Source: Cymbidium sinense
Lineage: Eukaryota; Streptophyta; Magnoliopsida; Asparagales; Orchidaceae
Reading direction: 5' to 3'
Length of the DNA stretch: 64,000 nucleotides
Assembly: GCA_021442155.1 (NCBI GenBank)
Contig: CM038217.1
Span: 144,891,643 to 144,955,642, forward strand
The notes under the pieces were generated by a model, which saw only the letters and a program-made list of their open reading frames with translations, made no database searches and was not told where the DNA came from. The position numbers were made by a program, and so were the translations under genes. This document shows, piece by piece, positions 52,901 to 60,227 of the stretch. How positions within the stretch are numbered: position 1 is the stretch's first letter; each line of letters begins with the position of its first letter.

Positions 52901-54582
52901 TTTATGGTATTGATTGTTGATTGTCTTGCAGGTCTGAGCTGAAACGATTGAACTTTTATGGATTTTATGCTATGCTTTTAGAGAAGGGCGATGAGCTGAT
53001 ATCTGTGGCTACATTCAGGTATCGTTTGGTTTGCTTTATTGTATTAGTTTTTTTGGTTGTAGGGCCTAATACCTTTTTAATCTGGTGTTTTTGTTTTTAT
53101 TGTTGAGCTATTTATCTTATGCTTGCAATTTTCCCAACTAGGATCTATGGTGCAAAGATAGCTGAAATGCCACTTGTTGGCACTCGTATCAAATATCGTC
53201 GACAAGGAATGTGTCGTCTTCTATTAGGTGAAATTGAAAAGGTTTGTTGTATATTTGCTTTTATGTATTTTGTTCATGGCTGAAAGTCAAAGATTAGCAG
53301 AGGAGTTAGCCTTGCACTTCAATTAATACAAACCGAAGATTAGAAAAATACTTTCCAATATGCATGATAGTTACCTTTGTTGGTCATATTTAGGCATTTT
53401 CTTATGGTTTTGCTGTCAAGTTGAGAGGTTTATGCTATTTTCCTGTTGGTGCCCTACGCTAATTTAAACTGGGTCTTCCCGAATCTAAACTCCCTCCTAG
53501 GCATGCCAACTTTTAACTGTAACTGATCAATGATTCTCTCAATGTGTTTATAGAGTCTCCCATTCTCCCTCACCCTCGTCAAATAACTTACCAAACTACA
53601 GTTTTCTTTGTTTGAATGTATAAGATAGTGTCCTTGCAAACCTTCCCAAGAGCCATTTTTGGGAGAGGCAAGTGAATAATGAACCCTAAAGCTTAGCATT
53701 GATTAGTATTGAGGTGTTTTGCAAGTTCTGGAGGGCCTTTCTGGAATGTCCAACACTGCATTATCGTAAGATGCAAGAAATGTAGTTGATACTACCGCAC
53801 TACTTTTCATCCAAGCCTAATTACAGAGTCCACAGCTGATACATCTCGGAGAAATTCTAATATTGCAAGAATATTTTACTTGATTTCTTTGCGTATATCA
53901 AACTTTATTTAAACAAGAATCGTTGGATGTCATGCCTTATTTACAATGTATTAGAATAGTCGGATTTATTTGGAAAAAATGGGATTCTTTGATGTGTGAA
54001 ATAGATTCGAGGGATACGTTTTTATGCATGCGCAAGTGCATTACTATGGAGTAAGAACATATTCTTCATGGATATTTATCTTAATTTCAGAGTTGATAAG
54101 TTTTTATGTATTAATTTCTTCATCACATGGAAGAATTTGCTGCCTCATTCTTTCACTTTATCTATTATTCTGGATGTACTTTATCCTATATTATATGATG
54201 TTTTCATTTGATACATATGTGATGTATCTGCGATGTATGAGATCTTGGTCTTCGTTTGCAAACTGCTAATCTGTTCTCTTCCTTAATTCCTCTCCTCTTT
54301 GTGATTCAGCTACTTGTTTCAGTTGGAGTGGAAAGATTTCTACTACCAGCGGTGCCTCAACTACTTGAAACTTGGACTTCTTCATTTGGATTTGAGAAAA
54401 TGAGCAGTACTGACAGATTGAAGCTTTTGGACTACACTGTTCTGAACTTTCAGGACACTACAATGTGCCAGAAACTCTTGAGGGTGGCCCCAGGTGCTGA
54501 CCCTAAACCAATGGGTATTCATGTCAAGATAAAAAGGCTTTTTATTTCAGGTCTTTATTTCAATTTTATATTTTTTTTATAA
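10882..54582 (+). CDS. PHD-finger GNAT histone acetyltransferase, IDM1/ROS4-like, with N-terminal Agenet domains (8 exons)
   Basis: The spliced coding sequence joins 10882-10965, 18376-21363, 23774-23903, 23986-24074, 30953-31197, 52932-53018, 53142-53241 and 54310-54582. All junctions are GT-AG and phases match, giving 3996 bases (1331 residues plus stop). Domains by residue: Agenet/Tudor-like modules about 21-90 and 94-168; two related repeats about 462-508 and 673-720, each with an LGW core and a V/VSP-x-GK/R stretch; basic, NLS-like clusters near 565, 812 and 853; a TOPLESS-binding (TDBD/Jas-like) Cys module about 902-974; PHD1 with C997, C1000, C1009, C1012, H1017, C1020, C1033, C1036; PHD2 about 1038-1097; GNAT fold about 1118-1310 with the RRQGMCR acetyl-CoA loop. 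Known for the family: nuclear acetyltransferases that read histone H3 and acetylate it (IDM1: H3K18/K23), favouring DNA demethylation. Inferred: the same role here. IDM1 itself is near 1190 residues, so this is longer. The exact ortholog and the C-terminal tail are uncertain. Confidence 0.93.
10966..18375 (+). other. Intron 1 (7.4 kb)
   Basis: AT-rich and T-rich near its 5' end, as is usual for plant introns. No coding region is supportable; the open frames here are short and composition-driven. Two stretches (14430-14680 and 16480-16720) look like diverged copies of one dispersed repeat, both with 'ataatct', 'tcaaatgct' and 'ttatagct/acagctac' blocks in the same order. No intact transposon was recognised. 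Confidence 0.7.
18376..21363 (+). CDS. Exon 2 of the IDM1-like gene (Agenet to PHD1)
   Basis: A 996-codon open exon, residues 29-1024. It opens after a pyrimidine-rich acceptor (tttttctcag) and ends at donor gtg|gtaatc inside PHD1. The open frame runs 36 bases further to a stop at 21399, but that tail is intronic: the PHD finger needs its last Cys pair from exon 3, and cutting at 21363 gives the usual spacing to the WFC motif. It holds both Agenet modules, both internal repeats, the basic clusters, the TDBD-like module and six of the eight PHD1 zinc ligands. Confidence 0.95.
21364..23773 (+). other. Intron 2 (2.4 kb) interrupting PHD1
   Basis: Unremarkable AT-rich intron between the sixth and seventh zinc ligands of PHD1. 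I see no coding potential or recognisable mobile element. Confidence 0.75.
23774..23903 (+). CDS. Exon 3 of the IDM1-like gene (end of PHD1, start of PHD2)
   Basis: The acceptor is tatgtgcag|gatgta; the exon starts with DVPEDKWFC, completing PHD1, and continues through the C-x2-C pairs of PHD2 (HICG and YCDQC). The donor is gaat|gtaagt, leaving one base of a Tyr codon that exon 4 completes. Confidence 0.93.
23986..24074 (+). CDS. Exon 4 of the IDM1-like gene (end of PHD2)
   Basis: The acceptor is cttctgcag|atcacg. Joined to exon 3 it yields YHVGC, then a conserved stretch ending in [10 protein letters not shown], which supplies the last PHD2 ligands (C1091, C1095). The donor aag|gtttct is weak but keeps the frame, and exon 5 continues with the expected [10 protein letters not shown]. 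Intron 3 before it is only 82 bases. Confidence 0.92.
25255..26010 (+). mobile_element. RTE-type LINE fragment (reverse transcriptase N-terminal part)
   Basis: With frameshifts, the + strand reads as the segment linking endonuclease and reverse transcriptase in plant RTE LINEs: a V-Q-K-V-L-K-E-K stretch near 25450, a KTKSL..FYDLYN stretch near 25500, then the palm-entry region near 25880-25990 (a DW followed by a block rich in G, D and N, and an ERVME-like helix). It stops abruptly near 26010. No tail or target duplication was seen. Same strand as the longer LINE 1.5 kb downstream, but not continuous with it. Confidence 0.6.
27574..30279 (+). mobile_element. RTE-type LINE, nearly full length, decayed
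   Basis: The 8-base sequence TATTGGAC occurs at 27566-27573 and again at 30280-30287, just after a (TTG)n tail, consistent with a target-site duplication. Inside, broken frames read as an RTE-clade LINE in order: endonuclease start (a QETKW-like stretch near 27775, after a GTL/N motif near 27710), reverse transcriptase pieces near 29.1-29.6 kb, and an open 90-codon C-terminal piece at 29644-29916 with FRYLGSII and the [16 protein letters not shown] block. The very C-terminal WRRRIHVA stretch near 30220 is followed by the TTG tail. Frameshifts and stops make it inactive. At about 2.7 kb it is somewhat shorter than intact plant RTE elements (about 3.3 kb). Confidence 0.85.
30953..31197 (+). CDS. 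Exon 5 of the IDM1-like gene (start of acetyltransferase region)
   Basis: The acceptor is attttgcag|atattt and the donor aaaga|gtatgc (phase 2). It encodes the linker after PHD2 and the first part of the GNAT-like region, including the family-typical segment of short hydrophobic and acidic residues ending in DILFNKE. It is stranded between a 6.9-kb intron with LINE remains and a 21.7-kb intron with a nested LTR element. Confidence 0.92.
32140..32680 (+). repeat. Pyrimidine-rich tract with CT microsatellite
   Basis: Mostly C and T on the + strand with a (CT)n run at about 32604-32622 and a GA run at 32661-32671. The apparent 167-codon frame here is Ser/Pro/Leu-rich because of this composition, with no recognisable domain. 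Confidence 0.7.
32990..33269. repeat. Tandem duplication, about 139-base period
   Basis: A unit starting aagatacaacccc at 32991 recurs at 33130, with nearly identical text through 'gatacttgaaggctta' and small indels. Confidence 0.85.
33420..33690. repeat. Tandem duplication, 135-base period
   Basis: A unit starting ggggctaccaaaatttc at 33420 recurs at 33555 with only a few changes, so the duplication is younger than the surrounding decay. Confidence 0.88.
36660..36960. other. GC-rich, CpG-rich island within the left LTR
   Basis: About 300 bases strongly enriched in G+C and CpG in an otherwise AT-rich window, including runs of GCGC. The corresponding part of the right LTR (about 49650-49750) is much shorter, so this is an insertion in one copy or a deletion in the other. 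Open frames on both strands reflect composition only. Confidence 0.7.
37019..37028 (-). promoter_or_regulatory. LTR promoter TATA (left LTR)
   Basis: On the - strand, CTTATAAATA followed about 20 bases downstream by a CCCTAACCCTAAT telomere-like tract and a C-rich leader. The same arrangement occurs in the other LTR. Probably the U3 core promoter of the element. Confidence 0.5.
37523..39286 (-). other. Non-coding 3' internal region of the Ty3 element
   Basis: Between integrase and the 3' LTR. It contains two diverged short repeats: one with 'gttgagt(t/c)cgacctttaa' near 38345 and 38485, and one with 'ggatct(t/c)ggc' and 'aaggctttc' near 38720 and 38940. No coding region was recognised. Confidence 0.55.
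39287..40220 (-). pseudogene. Integrase region of the Ty3 element
   Basis: An HEELCGAHQ...CHEC stretch near 40110-39960 is the HHCC zinc module. A GTDIIG block and [11 protein letters not shown] (near 39890-39800) carry the first catalytic Asp region. The open frame 39547-39287 reads [16 protein letters not shown], the conserved end of the integrase core. Several stops and frameshifts separate these parts. Confidence 0.8.
40480..41330 (-). pseudogene. RNase H plus archaeal-type second RNase H of the Ty3 element
   Basis: The first domain reads across breaks near 41250-41040 (a [10 protein letters not shown] segment with the conserved Glu, then LRHYML). The second has an E-Y-E-A-L stretch near 40770, GDSQLVINQ near 40690 and the frame 40682-40482 ending ADCLTKLA. 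A duplicated RNase H of this kind is the hallmark of the Tat/Ogre/Retand lineage. Confidence 0.72.
41250..42000 (-). pseudogene. Reverse transcriptase region of the Ty3 element
   Basis: The segment near 41890-41757 reads FSFMD, then YNQIKM, with a premature stop after VMPF. The open frame 41738-41532 carries ECYVNDLIV, where the catalytic YVDD is altered to YVND, followed by a KC-x-FGV motif. Continues into 41463-41239, the palm-to-RNase H connection. The lost second Asp plus stops mean no activity. Confidence 0.8.
43054..43620 (-). pseudogene. Aspartic protease region of the Ty3 element
   Basis: Reading across breaks, an ILID stretch near 43590 marks the protease active-site strand, but the expected Asp-x-Gly triad is replaced by Asp-Pro-Ser. 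Downstream comes a [13 protein letters not shown] strand and then the open frame 43362-43054 starting [18 protein letters not shown], the characteristic end of the retropepsin domain in this element group. Inactive by frameshift and active-site change. Confidence 0.75.
43829..44542 (-). pseudogene. gag-protease linker frame of the Ty3 element
   Basis: An open frame of 237 codons, highly charged and low in hydrophobic residues, Lys-rich at both ends and Ser/Asp/Glu-rich in the middle. Its position between gag and protease on the same strand fits the poorly conserved linker of Tat-group polyproteins. It ends just before the protease-proximal segment. It has no catalytic motif. Confidence 0.55.
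44930..46221 (-). pseudogene. gag region of the Ty3 element
   Basis: Three broken frames in order: 46221-45955 (a Met/Gln-rich coiled-coil-like segment), 45843-45661 (a PYPAKYDQV start, typical of Tat-group gag, then a KF-x-FD block) and 45631-44930, an open 233-codon frame corresponding to the retrotransposon gag core, including the W-R-N-M-S segment and the E-L-x-x-R-V-A helix. A C/H-containing stretch follows near 44.9 kb. Structural capsid protein of the element; no longer continuous. Confidence 0.75.
46222..47720 (-). other. Leader / upstream gag region of the Ty3 element
   Basis: Between the 5' LTR and the recognisable gag. On the - strand short frames (47420-47100, 46690-46460) contain gag-like fragments such as PDVFERLG near 47210, suggesting an extended N-terminal gag or the extra 5' ORF known from Ogre-type elements. 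Too broken to define. The 570-base + strand frame here (46385-46954) is its antisense shadow. Confidence 0.45.
47721..50390 (-). repeat. 5' LTR of the Ty3 element (right copy)
   Basis: Starts (read on +) at TGCTTTGAAAATTC and ends ...GGTCAACA at 50390. The internal flank at about 47640-47720 ends in a TGCCA-type sequence, which fits a decayed primer-binding site at the expected place beside a 5' LTR. Divergence from the left copy is substantial (roughly a fifth or more of positions by eye), so the insertion is old. Confidence 0.8.
49816..49825 (-). promoter_or_regulatory. LTR promoter TATA (right LTR)
   Basis: ATTATAAATA on the - strand with the same downstream telomere-like tract. In the 5' LTR this would be the promoter driving the genomic transcript toward gag, antisense to the host gene. 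Confidence 0.5.
50391..51375 (+). mobile_element. Outer + strand LTR relic, second part
   Basis: Resumes after the Ty3 element. 51050-51375 is the reverse complement of the first roughly 300 bases of the - strand LTRs (47740-48010). It includes the 'ctctcaacattgagagag' palindromic block, the 'aattaattataggtgc' block and the 'gaaaatttgaccgaca' block, ending near 51375. The text between (50400-50650) resembles 34000-34750 in style, as expected if the two were once adjacent. Confidence 0.6.
50731..51035. repeat. Tandem duplication, about 164-base period
   Basis: 'ttttaaaatttaattc' followed by 'aaggcttcttgaatctaag' and 'ctagacccaat' occurs twice in order with minor indels. Confidence 0.82.
51376..52931 (+). 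other. Non-transposon end of intron 5
   Basis: AT/T-rich intron sequence between the end of the outer LTR and exon 6. No coding region or repeat recognised. Confidence 0.55.
52932..53018 (+). CDS. Exon 6 of the IDM1-like gene (GNAT core)
   Basis: The acceptor is tcttgcag|gtctga. The first base completes the Glu codon left open by exon 5, and the exon then encodes [20 protein letters not shown], a GNAT beta-strand pair typical of this family. The donor is ttcag|gtatcg. The phase match with exon 5 across 21.7 kb is the main evidence that the gene is intact across intron 5. Confidence 0.92.
53142..53241 (+). CDS. Exon 7 of the IDM1-like gene (acetyl-CoA binding loop)
   Basis: The acceptor is caactag|gatcta and the donor gaaaag|gtttgt. 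It encodes the MPLVGT strand and the [10 protein letters not shown] loop and helix, the acetyl-CoA binding motif A of the GNAT fold in the form usual for IDM1-like proteins. It is separated from exon 6 by a 123-base intron. Confidence 0.93.
53242..54309 (+). other. Intron 7 (1.07 kb)
   Basis: AT-rich intron between exons 7 and 8. The small open frames in it have no family similarity that I recognise. Confidence 0.8.
54310..54582 (+). CDS. Exon 8 of the IDM1-like gene (GNAT C-terminus, stop)
   Basis: The acceptor is gtgattcag|ctactt. It encodes the conserved end of the acetyltransferase ([18 protein letters not shown], then the [12 protein letters not shown] strand). The frame runs to a TAA at 54580-54582. 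The last roughly 20 residues (after the PKPMG stretch) become hydrophobic and AT-rich and do not look like family sequence. They may be a drifted tail, or read-through into an intron whose donor I cannot place. A splice from the GT near 54513 to the AG near 54550 would give an intron too short for plants. Confidence 0.8.
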   Translation, partial: LLVSVGVERFLLPAVPQLLETWTSSFGFEKMSSTDRLKLLDYTVLNFQDTTMCQKLLRVAPGADPKPMGIHVKIKRLFISGLYFNFIFFL

Positions 54583-54640
54583 AACAATACTTGCAGGCTT
54601 TTTTTTTCTCTCAAGTTCATGTTCGCTGACGTTGTTCACC

Positions 54641-54652
54641 AATAATGAATAA
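54641..54652 (+). terminator. Possible polyadenylation signal of the IDM1-like gene
   Basis: AATAATGAATAA, about 60 bases after the stop, is a near-consensus plant polyadenylation element, followed by GT- and T-rich sequence. It is the first such cluster after the stop, but AT-rich DNA makes these common by chance. Confidence 0.3.
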
Positions 54653-55553
54653 GTGGCTCTACTCGAAGATGTCTATATGCATATATTGCAACGCATAGAA
54701 GTGTTTTATTTCGCTTTGAAGCTCGAAGTGTAAACAAAACACACAATAGTTAATGGATAACTAATACATATTACAGTAAATATTACTTAGTAATATAGTT
54801 TTATATAACTATCATATAAGTTAAAATTATAAGGTGATTTATGACATTTTAAGTTAAATAGTAACTGCATCATCATCATCATTGGCCTTGTCACATCTAT
54901 TTGGCTTTTGCATTATGAGTCCGCACTTTTCATTTATTTTTATTTGTTGAGTGTTGTATGAGGTGTTAAACTTTTTCCTTTGCAAATCATTTTGAAAAAC
55001 ATCAATTTTAAATCAAATATTAACAATACAAATTATTGGCAACTAGTAATTTATAGGTCCCACACATGGTGTGATAAGCAAGGTGTCAATAATTGATCTA
55101 ACATTAATTCAACTCAAAAAAATCAGGTTTAGAGTGATCCAATTAATTTTTAGGCCTGGTTTGGGTCAAAGCATCTATCTAACTCATTTAATTTTTCGAA
55201 TTAGGTTTAGGTTGACCTGCTAATATGAAATTGGCCTGATTTTGATCCTCCAAATTGAGTTTTATTTAAATTTGATTTGAATTTGACCCGTAAATTTGAA
55301 TTTGATCAAAAATACATATTTAAATAGGTCAATCGGGTCAGGTCGAGTTTGATTCAAGGTTTTCAACACATAATATTTGAGTTGGATTTGGTTAGTAGTT
55401 TCGGGTTGGGTCAATTTTAATTTAGACCCGAACTTAATCTGTAAACTCAAATTGATACTCTTAATTCTACTGGCTTTATTTAATTAGGAAGGAACATCTC
55501 ACATTCTACAAAAAAATAACATAGCTTGCATTCACTATTTTGACTGAGCTTGT
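54653..55553. other. Intergenic region after the IDM1-like gene
   Basis: No gene. 55130-55440 has repeated GGGT/ACCCG-type motifs ('cgggtcaggtcg', 'gggttgggtc', 'gacccgaac'), a composition common in dispersed plant repeats; I could not define its ends. Confidence 0.5.
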
Positions 55554-55929
55554 TGTGGGCTCCAAAAATTCAACACTTGGTCTCTCGATGAAGAGAGTTT
55601 AAATTTATGTTCAGTGAAATTTTCAAATGACAGATAAAATTATTTTATTTGTGGATGAGGCACTACTCAATATTGCTCCCTTATTTTGCGAAGATTTTAG
55701 ATCTGGTTCTAAGTTTCCTATAAGCACAAGTATCCATAGTTAATTACCCCTCTCAAGAAAGAGAAAACTTTTGATCAAGGCTAGTCATTAGATCGCTAAA
55801 TACTTAGCCTATAATAGTAGTGAATAGAGTTTATATATTTAGGAAATTCATCATTTGTTAATTTAAAGCATTTGATTGGAGAAATGATGATGCGTTGATC
55901 AAAATCTCATGGTTCTGTCATCTCGGGAT
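55554..55929 (-). repeat. LTR-start fragment, copy 1
   Basis: Starts TGTGGGCTCC and matches the first roughly 280 bases of the Ty3 LTRs in intron 5 ('gaagagagt', 'ttttagatctgg', 'agttaattacccctctc', 'aatttaaagc'). It is broken off by a second LTR start directly after. Confidence 0.72.
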
Positions 55930-56790
55930 TGTGAGCTCCAAAATTCTCCACCCATTGAAGAGAGTAAATTAAAATTTTCGTAAGAAATGGAATAGTAGAG
56001 CAAGATCTCAGATTTTGCCTCATTTTACAGAATTTTAGATCTAGTTTCGGTTTCCTATAAGAAGAACCTATAAGTTAATTTCTTCTCAATAATGAGAGCA
56101 CTTTGACACGGCCAATGATCGCTAAATCAGCAAAGATATATAACAAAGAGTTGAGTTTGAAGATTGTGAGATTTATTATTTTAATTTAAAGCTTATGTGG
56201 GGTAACGATGACGCGCCCAATTAAGATCTCATGGTTCCATCATCCGCATTTCATCGGTCCACTTAGTCGACGAGTAATTAACCTCGACAAGACCACAACG
56301 CCGTTATGTTGTCCAAGGTGTCATTGTGAACTTAGGGTGAAGTTTGTCTAAGGGGACAAATATAAGTCAACTTTAACTAACAAAGGGATTTTTACCCAAT
56401 CAAATATATCCTATAATTCATAACTCAAAGAAAGAAAGTCGGAACATCGCCAAAGTAATTTAGTCATTCAACCACCCCGTTTAGAGAACTCTGGTCATAA
56501 TGCAATTTTTGTAGTGTCATTTTGCGATAAAATCACGTGAACAGAGGACACAGGCCACATCCTTACTTGCTTAAGATTATTTGAGTGTGAAAATAGCTAT
56601 GTATTTGATTTGATATTTGCTCTTTGTGAGCAAAAGTTTTCTTAATTTGTCACTCCTAATAAACAGATGTGGATGGGTGAGTGGATTTTAGCTTTAAATT
56701 TAAATAATTAATTTTATTTAATTTATTTCTTTCAATTTGAACATATGAGTGGATTTTCCTTAATATCATGCTTATTCATATTTTGTTTTA
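55930..56790 (-). repeat. LTR-start fragment, copy 2
   Basis: Starts TGTGAGCTCC and continues further than copy 1, matching 47740-48460 of the right LTR, including 'tttgtctaa.g.gacaa', 'ttcataactcaaag' and the 'gtgaa.at' region. Lies directly behind copy 1, so the two starts are in tandem. Confidence 0.72.
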
Positions 56791-57134
56791 TTTGTATTTC
56801 TTTTCTTCCCGCAAAATGACAGATTTGTCATAACATGATCCCATAAAGAGGGGCAGAAGCTTCTCCTCTCTTTTTTTTATACCTATTTATAGGTAAGTTA
56901 TGAAAAAAGGGAAAAAAATCCAAACTTTAATGAAGTTTCTTCCGCACACCTCTCATTTTCCTCCCCTTTTTTTTGTTTGCATGACATAATCCCGTTAAGA
57001 AAAGGAGAACTCTCCCTCTTTTTTATTTTTACTTTTCTTCTTTCTCTTTAAATTCATGCCCATTTCATGGGCGCATTTATGAAAGAAATGATAAAAAACA
57101 TTAAAGGGATGGACTTTCTTCTCCATTTTCTTTT

Positions 57135-57250
<116 letters not shown>

Positions 57251-57299
57251 CATGGCATGATGCCGTGAAAAGAAAGGAGAGAAGAAAAAATTCTCCTCC

Positions 57300-58740
57300 T
57301 TAATATCATGCAAAATTCATGGGTGTTAATGAGGATGACATGAGAATTCCATTATGGTGGAGTCATTTTTTATCGTTCTATATATGCTTCCCTCGTTTTA
57401 TGCATTTCTCCTCTTCTTTTCCCCTTTTATTCCCTCCCATTTATGCATGATAAGTAAATGGAGAAAAGCTTAATATTAAGCTAATATCCATTATAAATAT
57501 GAAGATATTCCCTCTCATGAAAATTTACATTTCCATTTTTCAAATATTATTATGTTCTTTTTCTTGCATGAGGTATTGTGAGCCCAAAGGTATCAAAGGA
57601 TTTTGCATGCAATTGAAGTCAAATCCCACCCTCATTTCATCATCTTGTAAGTTATACTTTATTTGGTATTTTGAATTAGTTTTGCCTCACTTGAAATCTT
57701 TTTTTTGTAGAGGTTCTTTTAAATCCCTTCTTTTATTCACTTAATGAAACATGCATGATATTTGAAAGAGTTAAAAATTCCTCACATTTACCATTAAGGT
57801 GTAAAGTCAAATTGTTGTTCGAAATATCACCAAGCATCCTATGGGCTATGAGAAGTCAAATATTCAAGTTCAATTAGAAGCTTAGATATTATAATTTATA
57901 AACAAATTTGGCTGCCTCCTATCGTAATCCTCTCGTAGGGGGTTACTTCAGGAGACTGGGCCTTCCCATCACGCCAAAAAAGGCGTGCATGGGTTTTGAA
58001 GCTTTATTAGTGTGGCATAACATTTCCTTGTCTCATTTGAACAATACGTACAAGTATTTAATTTAAAACACATTTCATTGCTACGTTAGAACAACATGTA
58101 CTAGTACTTATATTACAACAAGTTTCCCCACCACATTTAAACAATGTGAACAGGTATTTAATTTGAAGCACATTTCCTTGCCACATCGGACAATGTGTAC
58201 AAGTACCTATATTACTGAAAGTTTTTCCGTCATATTGGAATAATACGAACGAGTATTTATATTACAAAACATCTTTACAAGCTTACATTTGCATGTACAT
58301 AACATATTTTGTCAATCATTTCAATTAAATTTTATTTTTGAAACATCTCAAATAGTAAGCTATTACATAAGCTTTTAATCACATGTGGATGTAAAAGACT
58401 CTTTTTTTATCATTTTTGTTCCTTTTTTTTTAACATTGAAAATGAATTACCTTTCTTATATGTCAAAACATAAGTATGTATTTTATCATTTGCTATCAAA
58501 TAAATAAAGAAAAAATTTTACTTTACATTTATCCTCTAATTATTATTAGCAATTACATCAAAATAAGATTTGATTGAATAAACATTTAATAGCAACTTTA
58601 CATAGCATATAACATCTTCTAAAAAAATCTGCAAATGAAATGAGGATTTGACAGGTTTCAAAGTCTTATTGAACCAAAAAGATTTTACTAGGAAAGCCTG
58701 ACGGCAACCAGAGATTTTGGGTTCGATCCCTAGCAGAGTC
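57300..58740. other. Gene-free part of the LTR mosaic
   Basis: Includes one copy of the LTR hairpin motif (57966-57988) and text with repeated 'acatttccttgccaca' / 'gtacaagtac' style units (58020-58270). No coding region recognised. Confidence 0.5.
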
Positions 58741-59340
58741 GCTTGAAATCTATGTACTCTAAAAATTCGCTACCTACCTCTCACGTGAAGAGAGTAGATT
58801 ATGTGTCGGTGAAATTTTCAAAAGATAGATGGAATAGTAGATAAGTCACTGACCAGTATTTTACGAGGACTTTAGATTTGGTTTCAGGTTTCTTATAAGT
58901 CTTAGTAATGATAGTCTTTTTATATGGTTGTTGTTGGTTAATAGATCTTGTCAACTCTGCTTGTTTTCTTGCAAAAGATCGGATCTAGATTCGTTGCTTC
59001 AAAACTTATAATTCTCTAAACCTTGTCAATTATAGCTTGAGCATAGAGGATCGACTTTGGAATTTCCATCTTAATGATTTGAACTTGAGGAATCATATTA
59101 ACAATGATGCCAATAGATTTATTTTTGCAATTTTATGATAGAATTAGCTTATTAGATTTTATTAAGTTGAAAATATTATAATAGTATCATTAGATTTTTA
59201 GGTTTTTTTAACCCGGACTCGGTCCTAAGACCCAACCGGAGTGCGACCCGCACAACATCCTCAGATACAGAATTTGGATTTTTGATACATGTGTCGGGGC
59301 CCATGCGGGTGATTGATTGATTCTAAATGGCTGTAGGTAT
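58741..59340 (-). repeat. LTR-start fragment, copy 3, with primer-binding-site-like flank
   Basis: Matches the LTR start ('gaagagagtag', 'ggtgaaattttcaaaag', 'gatggaatagtagataag') and later the 'tgtcggggcccatgcgggt' block also present at 48839. The flank just before it (58700-58740) ends in CAGAGTCGC and contains GGGTTCGATCCC, i.e. it resembles the 3' part of a tRNA, which suits a primer-binding site of a - strand element. Confidence 0.65.
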
Positions 59341-60163
59341 TTGTTTTCTTATATTGCATACAACTTGCATGTTTTCTAAGTGATCCAAATAAAGCATTTC
59401 AATACACATACAAAGATATTTCTTAAAATATACATTTAAAATGTCAAGTTGAAGTACTTGTAATAATTCAAGCATGTATTTGTTCTAAAAGGATACAAAA
59501 CATTCGTCATAGATCAAGCGCAAATCTGTTCTAAAATATGCTAGTTTGGCTCTTTCAAACACTAGTCATAAATCAAGTGTTTATTTGTCTGTTTTGATTA
59601 ATGCATGGGCTTGATCCTTCCAATATTTGTCATGAAACAAGTGTGAATCTATTATGAGAAAATATAAGTTTGATTCTTTTAATGCTTGCAATACATGTCA
59701 TAGACTAAGTGTAGGTCTCTATGATAAAGTATTATGTCATAAGACATACAAAGTTTGCTTCATTTAAACATCCACGTATGCTCTAATATAATGAAACCAA
59801 GCATGTAACTTTCCTCAACACATGCAAGCATTTCCATTTAGCATTATTTGGCTTAAGAGTTTGCATAAATCCCAAACTAACATGAATAACATTTTACTTT
59901 GGGTCATATATAATAAAATTCTTCCTTTCAAATGTATAAAATACGTCACATTTAAATCAAGAGAGGAAGGAAATATTCTAGCATGCATATAAAAGCTAAT
60001 CACATTTAAATTTTTTCATATATATTTTAAGCATAGGAAATTTCACTCTTTCAAAATTGGGTATTTTGGGCTTAAGCATCTCATGGAGGAGAAAGAGAAT
60101 TTGAAATTATGCATATTAAGATTAGCAATTAACTTTTGTAAGTACATATAGACTTTCAATTTT

Positions 60164-60167
<4 letters not shown>
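59341..60167. other. Gene-free region between LTR fragments
   Basis: Loose repeats around 'cat(a/g)aatcaagtgt' and 'aatctgttctaaaat' (59500-59720). No gene seen. Confidence 0.5.

Positions 60168-60222
<55 letters not shown>
60168..60222. repeat. (AT)n microsatellite
   Basis: About 27 uninterrupted AT units just before the first 780-base module. Confidence 0.95.
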
Positions 60223-60225
<3 letters not shown>

Positions 60226-60227
60226 AG

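Larger units (their letters stand above)
31198..52931 (+). other. Intron 5 (21.7 kb) with a nested LTR retrotransposon
   Basis: The intron begins gtatgc and ends cttgcag. Apart from about 0.3 kb at its start and 1.55 kb at its end it appears to be transposon: an outer + strand LTR (31492-34758 plus 50391-51375) split by a - strand Ty3 element (34759-50390). Without these the intron would be about 1.85 kb, similar to intron 2. Confidence 0.8.

Noticed and set aside
54513..54551. A tiny intron in the last exon
   Set aside because: GT and AG exist, but about 37 bases is below the usual plant minimum and gives no better C-terminus.
58695..58740. Possible tRNA gene
   Set aside because: Only the 3' half (T-arm and tail) is evident and it abuts an LTR start; a primer-binding-site explanation fits better.
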